A stretch of 64,000 nucleotides of DNA from Hyphomicrobiales bacterium (lineage in GTDB: Bacteria > Pseudomonadota > Alphaproteobacteria > Rhizobiales > Beijerinckiaceae), in the NCBI GenBank assembly GCA_930633495.1, contig CAKNFJ010000002.1:62001-126000 (forward strand). Reading direction: 5' to 3'. The position numbers and the translations under genes are program-made. This document shows, piece after piece, positions 22,739-31,261 of this stretch (positions are counted from its first letter, which is position 1; each line of letters opens with the position of its first letter). The notes under the pieces were generated by a model, which saw nothing but the letters and a program-made list of their open reading frames with translations, ran no database searches and had not been told where the DNA came from.

Positions 22739-23803
22739 CTACATCCCGACGGACAGTGCTTCCTCCATCTGCAGCTCCTCCTGCTGCTCGATCCAGGAGC
22801 GTCGGCGCTTGCTGCCGCGCTCGACGCCGCAGATCTTCGTCCGCTGGAACTTGTTGAGGAACTCACGCATCTCGGCGGTCGCATCCTCATAGGCCTCCCT
22901 GAGGCTTTCCGAGACGCCCTGCGATAGCTCCTCCGGTGGTTTCATCACCGATGTCATGGTGATGAGCAGATGCGCCGCCTCCTTGGCGGCCAGCCGATAC
23001 CGGCGCTGCATGCGGCTGAAATCGTAGATGTACTGCCGCTCGGCGGGACCAAGCATGTCCGCCCCGAGAAAGGTTCGCCCGAGCCAACCGGTCGTGGACT
23101 GGCCCTGCTGGCCGCGCCAGGACAAGGCAGCCGGCCCGATATAGTCGATCCCGGCGATGTCCCGAGTCATCATCAGCCGAAACGAACCGCGATCCACCGT
23201 GGGAATGTGGCCGACGAAACCAGCGAGGATGCCATCCGCGACGGGGATAGCGAAGCGGGGCGGCAGACCCTCCGCCTCGATCAGATCGGCGGCTACCGAG
23301 ATCAGGAAGCTGCATTCCAGCACCTGCTTGGCCATTGCGCTGCGTGGATCGTGATGCGTGAGACCTCTCTGCATCATCCTCGCCATGGCATGCGTGCTCC
23401 ACGCGAAGGGCAGCCGCGAATTCTCCAGGATCACGATCTTGCTCTTGGCGTAAAAGTTGGTGGTCCATAACCAGGAAAGGTCGGCGGCATCGCCAGGCGA
23501 GGCATGTAGCCGAAGCCGCTCGAACGCGTATTCGTTGCGGAAGGCCGTCTTCGTTGCGCGCTCCATATTGCGGGAATAGAGCGAGGTCACGTCGCCGAGG
23601 GTCCCGTCGAACGCCTCTTCCAGCTTCTCCAGGTCCGTCACTTTCAGACGCCCGGCCGCGGCGAAGCTCGGCGAGCAGATGCTTTTCACCTTGGCGATAA
23701 AAGCGTCGGTCGTTTCGCTGGTTTCCCGAAGCAGCTGGCTTTGCTCGGTCTTCAACTGCCGTTCGAGCATCTCGCCGAAAGGGTCGTCCTGTCTGGTTCG
23801 CAT
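22739..23803 (-). CDS. Paralog C of a tandem three-gene family
   Basis: 354 residues from ATG 23803 (MRTRQDDPFGEMLERQ). A longer upstream frame would run into the divergent gene at 23963 and is rejected. It aligns through its length with paralog B (IVILENSRLPFAWSTHAMAR, LPPRFAIPVADGILAG, TTGWLGRTFL, HLLITMTSVMKPPEEL, RRRSW). Function unknown. Confidence 0.82.
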   Translation of the reverse strand: MRTRQDDPFGEMLERQLKTEQSQLLRETSETTDAFIAKVKSICSPSFAAAGRLKVTDLEKLEEAFDGTLGDVTSLYSRNMERATKTAFRNEYAFERLRLHASPGDAADLSWLWTTNFYAKSKIVILENSRLPFAWSTHAMARMMQRGLTHHDPRSAMAKQVLECSFLISVAADLIEAEGLPPRFAIPVADGILAGFVGHIPTVDRGSFRLMMTRDIAGIDYIGPAALSWRGQQGQSTTGWLGRTFLGADMLGPAERQYIYDFSRMQRRYRLAAKEAAHLLITMTSVMKPPEELSQGVSESLREAYEDATAEMREFLNKFQRTKICGVERGSKRRRSWIEQQEELQMEEALSVGM

Positions 23804-23851
23804 TGCCGGATCTCGATGAGGTCCCGACGAGTCTCCCGCGAGGGAATGCAT

Positions 23852-23884
23852 GGAACAAACAAGCCGTTCTTGCCCGCCCACCGA
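23852..23884 (-). promoter_or_regulatory. Conserved upstream box of paralog C
   Basis: Sits 49-81 bases before the ATG at 23803 and matches about three quarters of the positions of 22680-22712, including AACAAACAA and CCACCGA. Equal spacing to the start supports a regulatory role. Confidence 0.5.
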
Positions 23885-23962
23885 TTTCTGCGGGCTACCG
23901 CTCAATTCCTTTGGACAACGCTCCTCACTTCCTGTCGTCTGTGCTTTCGATAGGAGGCGTCC

Positions 23963-24835
23963 ATGCAGCGCGCGATGAGCGTCGAAATCATCCAGGGCGA
24001 GAACGACCAGGTTGCCGGCTTCATCCTGATGCCGTCGGGCTGGGCCGAGCACGAAAGCGGAATTGACCGGCTCCTGAGATGGGCAGGCATCCGGCTGGTC
24101 TCGGATCCCGAAGGCATCGGCTCGCGCTCGGCGGAAGAAGTCCCTCTGTCGCTGGATTTCAACGTCACCGCCAAGGTGCGGCTCGCAGGATCGCGCAAGC
24201 ATCATAAGGTCGCGGTGCTTCAGATTGGGCCTTCGACGATCTCGCCCCGCGCTCACTTCCTCGAGGCCAAGAACGAGCTCTGCGGCTGGTGGGACCAGTC
24301 AGGGTTCGCAATCTCGGCCCACGGTGACGCGATTCCTCATCTCCAGGCACTCGCCGATGCCATTCGCGTACCGGACCTCGCAATCTGGCTTGGCGGCGCC
24401 GGCGGCAATCCGTTTGCTCGTGATGGGCTTGTCATTGCGATGCCCAGCCGTGTCAGGGCCGAGGACAAGGCGCACATGCTCGCATCTGATCAAGCGAGAA
24501 ATGAGCTCAAGCGGGATGCTCTCGCCACCGGGATCGAGCAAAAGATCGCCGAGCGTCACGCCACCATGAAGGGCTCAGGCTTCCGCTCGCCTTATGGGTT
24601 CTTCGCCCTCGCGCCGGGACGCCCGCTTCACGATCGCATCGGCCTCCCTAATCCGATCGAGACCCGGCACAACGTCATGTTCTTCCTGAACCCGCATGAT
24701 CAGCAGGGCGTCAACTCCGGCTGGTTCACCGTCGAGGAACTCGAAGCCTGGCTGGAAGGGAAAGGCCCGGCGCTGAAGTCGAATTGGCAGCGACCTGATC
24801 GGCGTCCAACGACCGCCGCGGCGCCGGCGCGTTGA
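23963..24835 (+). CDS. Hypothetical protein, 290 aa
   Basis: The ATG at 23963 follows AGGAGG by five bases. MSVEIIQGENDQVAGFILMPSG opens a soluble protein; GWFTVEELEAWLEGKGP near the end resembles a small helical domain. No catalytic motif seen. The next gene starts 14 bases after its stop. Confidence 0.78.
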   Translation: MQRAMSVEIIQGENDQVAGFILMPSGWAEHESGIDRLLRWAGIRLVSDPEGIGSRSAEEVPLSLDFNVTAKVRLAGSRKHHKVAVLQIGPSTISPRAHFLEAKNELCGWWDQSGFAISAHGDAIPHLQALADAIRVPDLAIWLGGAGGNPFARDGLVIAMPSRVRAEDKAHMLASDQARNELKRDALATGIEQKIAERHATMKGSGFRSPYGFFALAPGRPLHDRIGLPNPIETRHNVMFFLNPHDQQGVNSGWFTVEELEAWLEGKGPALKSNWQRPDRRPTTAAAPAR

Positions 24836-24849
24836 GCAGAGGATATTCC

Positions 24850-25911
24850 GTGAGCAAGCCATCGAACGATGATCGGCAGACAGTCCGAGGGAACGTCCTC
24901 GCCGGAGACGAAATCTCCATCGTCAGAACGGGTCCGATCAAGCTCGGCGCTGACGGCACCGCCCATGCCGAGGTGATCCTGGATCAACCCGTTCCCATCT
25001 CGCTGTCGGCTTTGATGCCTGACCCGCAGGACCGAGCGGATCTCTTCAAGGATCTTGCCAGCATCCTGACGCTGGAGTCAGACCGCTTCGACGACCTGGT
25101 CGCGGCCGGAGGGATGGATCCAGCAATCGCTTTCGTCGGCGCCGATCTCGCCAAGAGCGAATTCTGCGGCTCGGCCGAGCGGCCGCTCGATCTGCGGGGC
25201 TGGAATTTCTCCGGGGCCGATATGACCGGGGCCCTCTTTCAGGACGTCATTATCGATCGATCGACGAAGTTCGACGGCGCGAAGCTCGATGGGATCGTTG
25301 GCGACGACGCGGATCGGGTCCTCGCATTCGTCAATGCAGCAGCGGTCCTTCGGACGGTTCGGTTGGTGACCACGCCGATCAAGCTGGTCGACACCGGAAC
25401 CGAAGGCTCGGGCGATCAGCGCTTCCTCTGCCAGCTGCTGCTCGATTGCACTGAACTGTCCCTTTGGTCCGGAGATGAGGTCGAAGTCGTGCTGAGCGGC
25501 ACCGATGGCCGTCGCCAGGAGCTTCCCGCCGGGATCGCCGACTATCTCACGCAGGAGATCGACGAAGACAACCTCGATGACGAGAAGGTTCTGTCTTTCG
25601 AAGGCGTCGAGGTTCTGACGCCGGGTGATCGGCCGGTGTTGTCGGCATCGTCCTGCGGCGGCCGGCGACCATCGCGAGAGCTCGCTGAATCCGTCATCGA
25701 TGCCTTCCTCACGGAGACCCTCGGCGAGCTGGATGTGCCCTTCGAGCTCCATGAAGACGGTGATGAGAGCTCCGCCCCCGGCAAGTGCGGCTGGTCCTTC
25801 TGGATTCGGTCCGAGGACACCACCTCATACCTCCATGAGGGTCTCGGCATCGAGTGGTACGGCACGGGCTACGACCCCGATGACGAGCATTCGGATGAGC
25901 CCTCGCCCTGA
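24850..25911 (+). CDS. Protein with a pentapeptide-repeat-like segment
   Basis: 353 residues. I choose GTG at 24850 with AGAGGA upstream; TTG at 24832 is an alternative. Residues ~95-150 (AFVGADLAKSEF, LDLRGWNFSGADMTGALF, FDGAKLDGI) follow the A(D/N)LXX pattern of pentapeptide repeats, which form right-handed helices and sometimes mimic DNA. The C-terminus is acidic. A GC-rich inverted repeat spans the stop. Function unknown. Confidence 0.75.
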   Translation: MSKPSNDDRQTVRGNVLAGDEISIVRTGPIKLGADGTAHAEVILDQPVPISLSALMPDPQDRADLFKDLASILTLESDRFDDLVAAGGMDPAIAFVGADLAKSEFCGSAERPLDLRGWNFSGADMTGALFQDVIIDRSTKFDGAKLDGIVGDDADRVLAFVNAAAVLRTVRLVTTPIKLVDTGTEGSGDQRFLCQLLLDCTELSLWSGDEVEVVLSGTDGRRQELPAGIADYLTQEIDEDNLDDEKVLSFEGVEVLTPGDRPVLSASSCGGRRPSRELAESVIDAFLTETLGELDVPFELHEDGDESSAPGKCGWSFWIRSEDTTSYLHEGLGIEWYGTGYDPDDEHSDEPSP

Positions 25912-26020
25912 TCGGGCGGGCTCTGTCCACCCGTTTCCTGAACGAACGCGGACGCTTTCGTTCAGGCTGTGTTCGGCCCTGGCCTGCTCTGCTGCCGGCA
26001 TCCACTGAAAGGAGCTCTCG

Positions 26021-26338
26021 ATGGCTCGGTTGGTAATCGCTTCCCTTTTCGCTCTCGGTGTCGGTCTCGGCACCGCTGCTCACGCGGGCGAGGCCCTGGC
26101 GCCCTCCGTCGCCGCGCAGCTGGACAAGTTGCCGGCCGAGTTCGCGATGTCCGAAGCCAAGCGCGAGCGGCTGATGATCATCCAGGAGAACATGGCGCGC
26201 CAGAATGCCTACGAGCGCCGCTACGGCTATGGCGGCCGGTATCGCGATGGCTACGGTGGAGGCTATGGCTACCGCCGCTACGGGCCTCCTCCCCCGCCCT
26301 ACGGCTACCGACGGCCTTATTACGACGATCGCTGGTAA
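26021..26338 (+). CDS. Exported Gly/Tyr/Arg-rich protein
   Basis: 105 residues: signal peptide MARLVIASLFALGVGLGTAAHAG (cleavage about residue 22), a helical middle, then a low-complexity tail of GYGGRYRDGYGGGYGYRR and PPPPPYGYRRPYYDD type. Such tails occur in alphaproteobacterial envelope proteins. Preceded by a ribosome site AAAGGAG. Confidence 0.75.
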   Translation: MARLVIASLFALGVGLGTAAHAGEALAPSVAAQLDKLPAEFAMSEAKRERLMIIQENMARQNAYERRYGYGGRYRDGYGGGYGYRRYGPPPPPYGYRRPYYDDRW

Positions 26339-26380
26339 GCGGGGCTCGACGCCTCGGCGCTCGGTTGGCATTGAAGCCCT

Positions 26381-26740
26381 ATGCCGTTCTTCCACGCGAC
26401 TTTTCGGAAGCACCTGGCCAGCATTCGTCGCCATGGTCTCGGAGCCGAAGGCCATGGCGCCAACTGGCCAGGCTGTGCCGCCGGCGTCTACCTGGCTTCG
26501 CACCCGGCTGTCTGTGTCTCGGTGATGCTGGAGCATTATCTCGCCTACGGCGACCCGAGTAGCGTCCCGTCGGAGCATCTCGACGAGATCTGCGTGATCG
26601 TCATCGACGACAGCCGGGTTCGCTCCGATCGCCTTCTCGCGGATCCCCAGACATCCCGCTCGGACAGCTTCGTCTACAGCGGGGTCGTAGACATCTCCGG
26701 CCTGCCAGTCCTCGGCCTTGAAGAAGCCTTGGCCGGTTAG
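26381..26740 (+). CDS. Possible ADP-ribosyltransferase-like fold protein
   Basis: 119 residues. MPFFHATFRKHLASIRRHGLG followed by CAAGVYLASHPAV and an acidic DEICVIVIDDS strand. This resembles the H-x-T...I..GL...YL layout shared by small ADP-ribosyltransferase and KptA-like 2'-phosphotransferase folds. A KptA-like enzyme would fit RNA repair, but the resemblance is weak. No clear ribosome site. Confidence 0.6.
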   Translation: MPFFHATFRKHLASIRRHGLGAEGHGANWPGCAAGVYLASHPAVCVSVMLEHYLAYGDPSSVPSEHLDEICVIVIDDSRVRSDRLLADPQTSRSDSFVYSGVVDISGLPVLGLEEALAG

Positions 26741-26829
26741 TAGCCGTTCCCTCGTAACGCCTCCCATCCTGTTACTGCCGGCGTCCTGTTTCGGGGCCGG
26801 ACTAGTGCTTGAAGGACAGGAGCGTGTAG

Positions 26830-27048
26830 ATGGGTTGGATCTCGAAGCGGTTCATGCGCAGCCGGGCGAAATGGGGACGTCCCGTTTCAGCCGAGAAGCG
26901 GAAGGCGCCTCTGGTAGCGATCGCCTATGTCATCAGGCATCGGGAAGGTCTTTTCGACCACGATTTTGTTAAGCTCGAATGCGGGCACGAAGCGATCGCC
27001 TATGGCCAGCTCAAGGCGCGCTGCACGCGATGTGCGGAAGGCAAATGA
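26830..27048 (+). CDS. Small protein with a Cys-His/CxxC zinc-like motif
   Basis: 72 residues; ATG 26830 after AGGAGCG. A basic N-terminus (MGWISKRFMRSRAKWGRP) is followed by LECGHEAIAYGQLKARCTRCAEGK. One Cys-His pair and one CxxC could bind zinc as a ribbon. Common among alphaproteobacterial hypotheticals. Convergent with 27067-28323. Confidence 0.7.
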   Translation: MGWISKRFMRSRAKWGRPVSAEKRKAPLVAIAYVIRHREGLFDHDFVKLECGHEAIAYGQLKARCTRCAEGK

Positions 27049-27066
27049 TCCGCTCGCGGATCAGCC

Positions 27067-28323
27067 TCAGGGCTGCAGTGAAGCGCGAGGCGTCTCGTCC
27101 CACCATTTCTCCGCGCGCGGCGCCGGCTCGAACGGAAGCAGCGGGATGATCGCCCTCAGCGTGTCGAGTTCGCTTTCGAGGAAGCCGCGGCCGCACGGAT
27201 CGTTTGCGATGAGGTTGCCGTGCCTTAGCATCAGGTTCTCACGCCGATAATCGACCGTCGGCAGGCTCTCGCGAAGGGTCCTCGCGTACTCCCGGAATCG
27301 AGGGTAGCGCTCGTCGAGCTCGCGGCTGGGCCGGTCGATGCCGCGAAGCGCGGCGATCGCCTGCTCGACGACCTCGTCGAGCTCGGGAGCATCGCCTTCA
27401 TCAGGCAGAGGATCCAGCCGCTCCACCAGGGCAACCGCCCCACCGTCGTCGGTCAGCAGGACGTCGAGGACAACTGGAGCGTGGAGACCGACGAACGGGG
27501 CCAGCGGACCAGCGGCTGCAACCAGCTGGCGGAAAAAGCCGTCGACACCGTTTCCGGCCCTGATGGTGTCGATGCGTCCGCGTCCGTAGACGACTGCATG
27601 ATGGCCGGCACCAATCTCGCGGAAGCCTTTTGCCTCGATCAGCTGCAGCGCGACCTCAAGATCCCTCGTGCTCCCGATGACATCCGAGACGGCTGTGGGC
27701 ATCGCCTCCCGATCGGCTTGCCGGGCCGCCACGCGAATAGGCTCGAACAGGGCCTTCGCCCGGTCGAGCGCTCGCTTTCCTTTGCCGCGATAGGACATCT
27801 CTTCCTGACGCGCGCCCGCATAGTTTTTGCGGCTCACGCTCTGAGCCTCGCGCAGCTTCGCCGCGGCTTCACAGGCAGCCTCGTAGCAAGCCAAATGAGC
27901 TGGAGACTGCAGCTTGAGCTTTTCAATGAGCCCCGACGTCCCGTAGCGATGCTCGAAGAAGTCGGTGATCTCCAGCGCCGTCGCAAAGTGCGTGCCGCGC
28001 TTGGGACCGCCGCGCCAAGTCGACCGCTCTCTTGCACGTCGAGGCAGTATCGACGCTGCTATCGGAACGACGGCCGGCCTCGGGGTTGCATCGTCCCGAT
28101 AGTTCGGGTCTGGATCGAAGACGCCAATGAGAAACGACTGCGCAGCCATCAGGTCAGGATAGGCGGATTGCGCGGGCAGCAAACGGCCCTGCGCCGTCTC
28201 GTCATCCATCTTCAGCGTCACGCTTCCGTCCGCCGCTTCGACCAGGCGCGCGAGCTCGCGGCCATCGGCCAAGGTCACAACGCGGATATCGCCGCGGCCG
28301 TCGTCGTTGAAGGTGATCTGCAA
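27067..28323 (-). CDS. Protein-kinase-like fold hypothetical protein
   Basis: 418 residues from TTG 28323, preceded by AGAGAAG; longer starts would run deep into the upstream gene. The C-terminal half has FREIGAGHHAVVYGRG (a glycine loop), then DYRRENLMLRHGNLIANDP, which resembles the catalytic D...N and DP (DFG-like) segments of kinase or aminoglycoside-phosphotransferase folds. The N-terminal 150 residues are unrecognised. Substrate unknown. Confidence 0.65.
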   Translation of the reverse strand: MQITFNDDGRGDIRVVTLADGRELARLVEAADGSVTLKMDDETAQGRLLPAQSAYPDLMAAQSFLIGVFDPDPNYRDDATPRPAVVPIAASILPRRARERSTWRGGPKRGTHFATALEITDFFEHRYGTSGLIEKLKLQSPAHLACYEAACEAAAKLREAQSVSRKNYAGARQEEMSYRGKGKRALDRAKALFEPIRVAARQADREAMPTAVSDVIGSTRDLEVALQLIEAKGFREIGAGHHAVVYGRGRIDTIRAGNGVDGFFRQLVAAAGPLAPFVGLHAPVVLDVLLTDDGGAVALVERLDPLPDEGDAPELDEVVEQAIAALRGIDRPSRELDERYPRFREYARTLRESLPTVDYRRENLMLRHGNLIANDPCGRGFLESELDTLRAIIPLLPFEPAPRAEKWWDETPRASLQP

Positions 28324-28408
28324 ATCGCTTCTCTGCTTTGGATCACAATCATGCTGCGGTACCGGCCAAGAAGCCAGAGAGCGCCTGTGGATGGGCGCTC
28401 TCTCAGCA

Positions 28409-29308
28409 TCACGGCCGCGGCGCTGGCGCCGGCTCGACCTTCCACGGGGGATTGTCGTCGAACTGGGCGTCGACCTCGGCGAAGGACGCCTCTGTGCGCA
28501 GCTCGCCACCCATGACGAACGGCACCGTTGGCTTGAAGCGCGCGTCGATTTTCAGGTCGGTGTCGAACACGGGGTAGAGTAGCACCTCGTCACCCCAATG
28601 GTTCGTCACCTTCGAGGTCAAACGGGACAGCAGCTTCGATGGATCATCGAAATCGCTCGGCGACCGGCGCACGCCGAAAGCGAAGGAAGGTCGCGCAAAT
28701 TCGTTCTTCGTTGAGGGGGCTTTCACGGGAAGCGTCTCGATCAAATGGTCGACCGTCTCTCTCGTGAGCCATAGCTTGCCGCCATGGGCGTATCCCACCA
28801 GGCCCTGACCCCGAAGCCGAGAGCTGGAATTGGGATCTCCCGTCAGCGTGAGGAGAACCGGATCCGCGGGCATGCGCCAGCGGTTCTCCGGGTCGGGTTT
28901 CTCCAGCCAGGCCGGAGCCGTGCTGCGGATCGTGTAGCCGACGTCGTCATCCCACATATTTTGCCAGTCAGTCGCTTTGACCGAGCTGACCTTGATTCCG
29001 AGCGAGGCGAAGATCGCTGTGATCCGCGGATACAGGATCTCAGGGTTCTCCGGCTCATGCAGCTCGTAGGTCTCCTCGTCCCTTTGGTCCTCGAACTCAC
29101 GATAGCGGAGGTGCCTCTTCCCGGAGATGACGAGGTGCCATTCGATCTCACCGTTTTCGACGGCTCGAAGGGAAAACCCGGTCGACCCCATCACATTGGA
29201 TGGGAGCCAGCCCCTCATCTCCGCACCGTTGAGGTTGGATGAGCGGACCAGGCCGTCGGAGTCGAGCGATACACGAAGCGCCGCGAGCGTGCGTAATGCG
29301 TTGACCAC
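28409..29308 (-). CDS. Hypothetical protein, 299 aa
   Basis: GTG at 29308 with GAGGGG upstream. Long soluble protein with no recognised motif; the tail is proline-rich (VEPAPAPRP). It lies 85 bases upstream of the kinase-like gene on the same strand, so they are probably cotranscribed. Confidence 0.75.
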   Translation of the reverse strand: MVNALRTLAALRVSLDSDGLVRSSNLNGAEMRGWLPSNVMGSTGFSLRAVENGEIEWHLVISGKRHLRYREFEDQRDEETYELHEPENPEILYPRITAIFASLGIKVSSVKATDWQNMWDDDVGYTIRSTAPAWLEKPDPENRWRMPADPVLLTLTGDPNSSSRLRGQGLVGYAHGGKLWLTRETVDHLIETLPVKAPSTKNEFARPSFAFGVRRSPSDFDDPSKLLSRLTSKVTNHWGDEVLLYPVFDTDLKIDARFKPTVPFVMGGELRTEASFAEVDAQFDDNPPWKVEPAPAPRP

Positions 29309-29431
29309 CGCGAGCCCCTCAGAGAGCCATCGCGGGCTGCGGCCCGTTATCGAGATTCATGGATCAACTCCTGTTCGCTGACGCGATGCTGGGAGCTGAT
29401 CCTGAAAGTCACAACGCGTTGGCGGCCGCCG

Positions 29432-30025
29432 CTACACCGTACGGGCGTAGCGATAGTTCCCCGCGCAGGGCTGCCCGTCCGGCCCCTTATGCTTCTTGGG
29501 AAAGCGCATGCTCGGATCAGTTTGCTCGCTCCCTGCTTCGAGCAAACGACCGTCCGAGATATGTCCACAGACAGCGCAGGCATAGCGCTTTCGGGTTCTG
29601 TCCTCTTTCGGCGCCAGGCTAGCCAGCCCGCGCTCGATGAGCTGGAGCACGACTTGCTTCTCGCTAGGCTTCGAGGGGTCAGACGCACGCAGTGCTTCCA
29701 CGGCTTCGACAACGGCTGCCGGGGCCAGACAGCTCAGCGTCCGAGCTTTCGGCGTCTCTGGAGCGCCGCGCACTGATCCTCTCCGAACGGGAGACGAGGC
29801 GCTGGTGCCCTTCTCAGCCAACTGGCGAGCTGTCTCTATCATCCAAGGCGGAGGGCTCTTGCTCGCGGTCTCGCCGATGTAACGAGCCAGAGTGCTCAGA
29901 TGAATTGCGTGACCGCGGATTTGAAGCTCGTGGTGAAAGAGGTCGACGTCGACCTTCGCCGCTTCCAACAGGGTGGTAAGTTCAGACTTTGCATCCAAGA
30001 GACGATTTCCCGCTCGACCGGGCAA
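29432..30025 (-). CDS. Hypothetical protein with a C-terminal zinc-like motif
   Basis: 197 residues (TTG at 30025; TTG at 30007 also possible). The N-terminal 60 residues look like a small helical DNA-binding module (LSTLARYIGETASKSPPP). A Ser/Pro linker follows. The end has YACAVCGHIS and later QPCAGNYRY, a CxxC ribbon candidate. Divergent from the secreted protease at 30076. Confidence 0.65.
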   Translation of the reverse strand: MPGRAGNRLLDAKSELTTLLEAAKVDVDLFHHELQIRGHAIHLSTLARYIGETASKSPPPWMIETARQLAEKGTSASSPVRRGSVRGAPETPKARTLSCLAPAAVVEAVEALRASDPSKPSEKQVVLQLIERGLASLAPKEDRTRKRYACAVCGHISDGRLLEAGSEQTDPSMRFPKKHKGPDGQPCAGNYRYARTV

Positions 30026-30075
30026 GCAATAAGCTGATCCGGTTTACAGAGTGGAAACCGGGAGACAAGCGAAGC

Positions 30076-30696
30076 ATGTGCGGTTCATTCGTCCGGGGCG
30101 CGGGTACCCTGTGGTTGCTTGCGACGGCCCACTTGCTGATTTCAGCCCAGTTCGTAGTGGCCCAGGAACGAACGCAGATCGATTTCGACGCGGTGCCTAT
30201 GATCCATTTTCCCGCCGGCAGTCGCATCGTCTCCGCCTATCCTGCTTTCGAGGACTATGCGCACATGCTCTTCGACTTGTGCGACGCGCTGAAGCTCTCC
30301 GGCAAGGAATGCGCCATTTTCCCCATGAACGCGAAGCTCGGAGGCAATGCACTCGCGACTATCGTCGATGGGAATCCCATCATCGTCTACGATCGCGAGC
30401 TCTCCGCCCAAGTTGGCTATCAGGGTGCCGAGATGATCATCGCCCATGAGCTCGGCCACCATCGCTGTGGTCATCTCGGAAAGGCCGTCGACGCCAGGCA
30501 TGAGCTTCAGGCGGATGCCTTCGCCGGCGCGGCCGCCCGCCTGCGCGGGAAGTCTTTGAAGGACGCACTTGCTGCGGTCACGCTATTCTCGTCACGGGCC
30601 GGGAAGACCCATCCCGCGCGTGACGACCGGGCCGCGGCGATCACCGCGGGATGGAGTGATCCTAGTGCTGGACGAGCCTGTCAGCTGCCCCGCTAG
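30076..30696 (+). CDS. Exported M48-like zinc metalloprotease
   Basis: 206 residues. A hydrophobic leader (TLWLLATAHLLISAQFVVAQ, residues 11-30) is followed by the zinc site AHELGHHRCGH (HEXXH at 124-128). About 15 residues later comes HELQADAFAG, supplying the Glu ligand and the Asp typical of M48 peptidases. It is short for the family and probably periplasmic. Role unknown, perhaps envelope quality control. Confidence 0.82.
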   Translation: MCGSFVRGAGTLWLLATAHLLISAQFVVAQERTQIDFDAVPMIHFPAGSRIVSAYPAFEDYAHMLFDLCDALKLSGKECAIFPMNAKLGGNALATIVDGNPIIVYDRELSAQVGYQGAEMIIAHELGHHRCGHLGKAVDARHELQADAFAGAAARLRGKSLKDALAAVTLFSSRAGKTHPARDDRAAAITAGWSDPSAGRACQLPR

Positions 30697-30767
30697 AGAG
30701 GGCAAAGCCACTCCTTGTTCTAGGCATAGCAATCCGGAAGAGTCCTTGCAGCATCAGCGAGGATCCC

Positions 30768-31070
30768 ATGAGCGACACCGACTCCGACCCGGATTTTATC
30801 GAGTTCCAGTTCGGGACGGTCGAGAAGGCGGCGGCGGCTGAGAAGGCTTTTCCGCTAAGCTTCGCGTCCCTCGGGACTTCGATCGCGCTGCGCTCCGGCG
30901 TCGTGGACGACATGGGAGATCAGATCCGCGAGCGGCTTCGCGGCCTTGGCCTCTCGTGGACCGAGGCTCCCTCATCGCTGACCGAGGAGGATATGTGGCC
31001 GAGTGAGCCCGGCGATTCCGACGATGAGGACGACGACCTCGACGAGGCTCCAGCCGGATTCGCGCCCTGA
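30768..31070 (+). CDS. Small acidic protein, 100 aa
   Basis: The ATG at 30768 follows GAGGATC. Very acidic at both ends (MSDTDSDPDFIEF, DSDDEDDDLDEAP), so it could bind a basic partner or mimic nucleic acid; inference only. TCCTTG precedes the gene by about 30 bases. No family recognised. Confidence 0.7.
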   Translation: MSDTDSDPDFIEFQFGTVEKAAAAEKAFPLSFASLGTSIALRSGVVDDMGDQIRERLRGLGLSWTEAPSSLTEEDMWPSEPGDSDDEDDDLDEAPAGFAP

Positions 31071-31261
31071 TCAATCCGGGGACGAGGTGTTGCGAACACC
31101 TTGATACTTTCAGCCCGTTCGCGTTTCCTGTCGTTGGTCGCTCACAGTCGACCCGCCCCCGCAAGCATGGCGCGACGCTAACTGTGATGGATGAACAGGA
31201 TCGCTGAATCCTTTTCCCTCTCCTTGGAACGTGCGGGGCCTTCCGTCTGGAGATCGGGACC

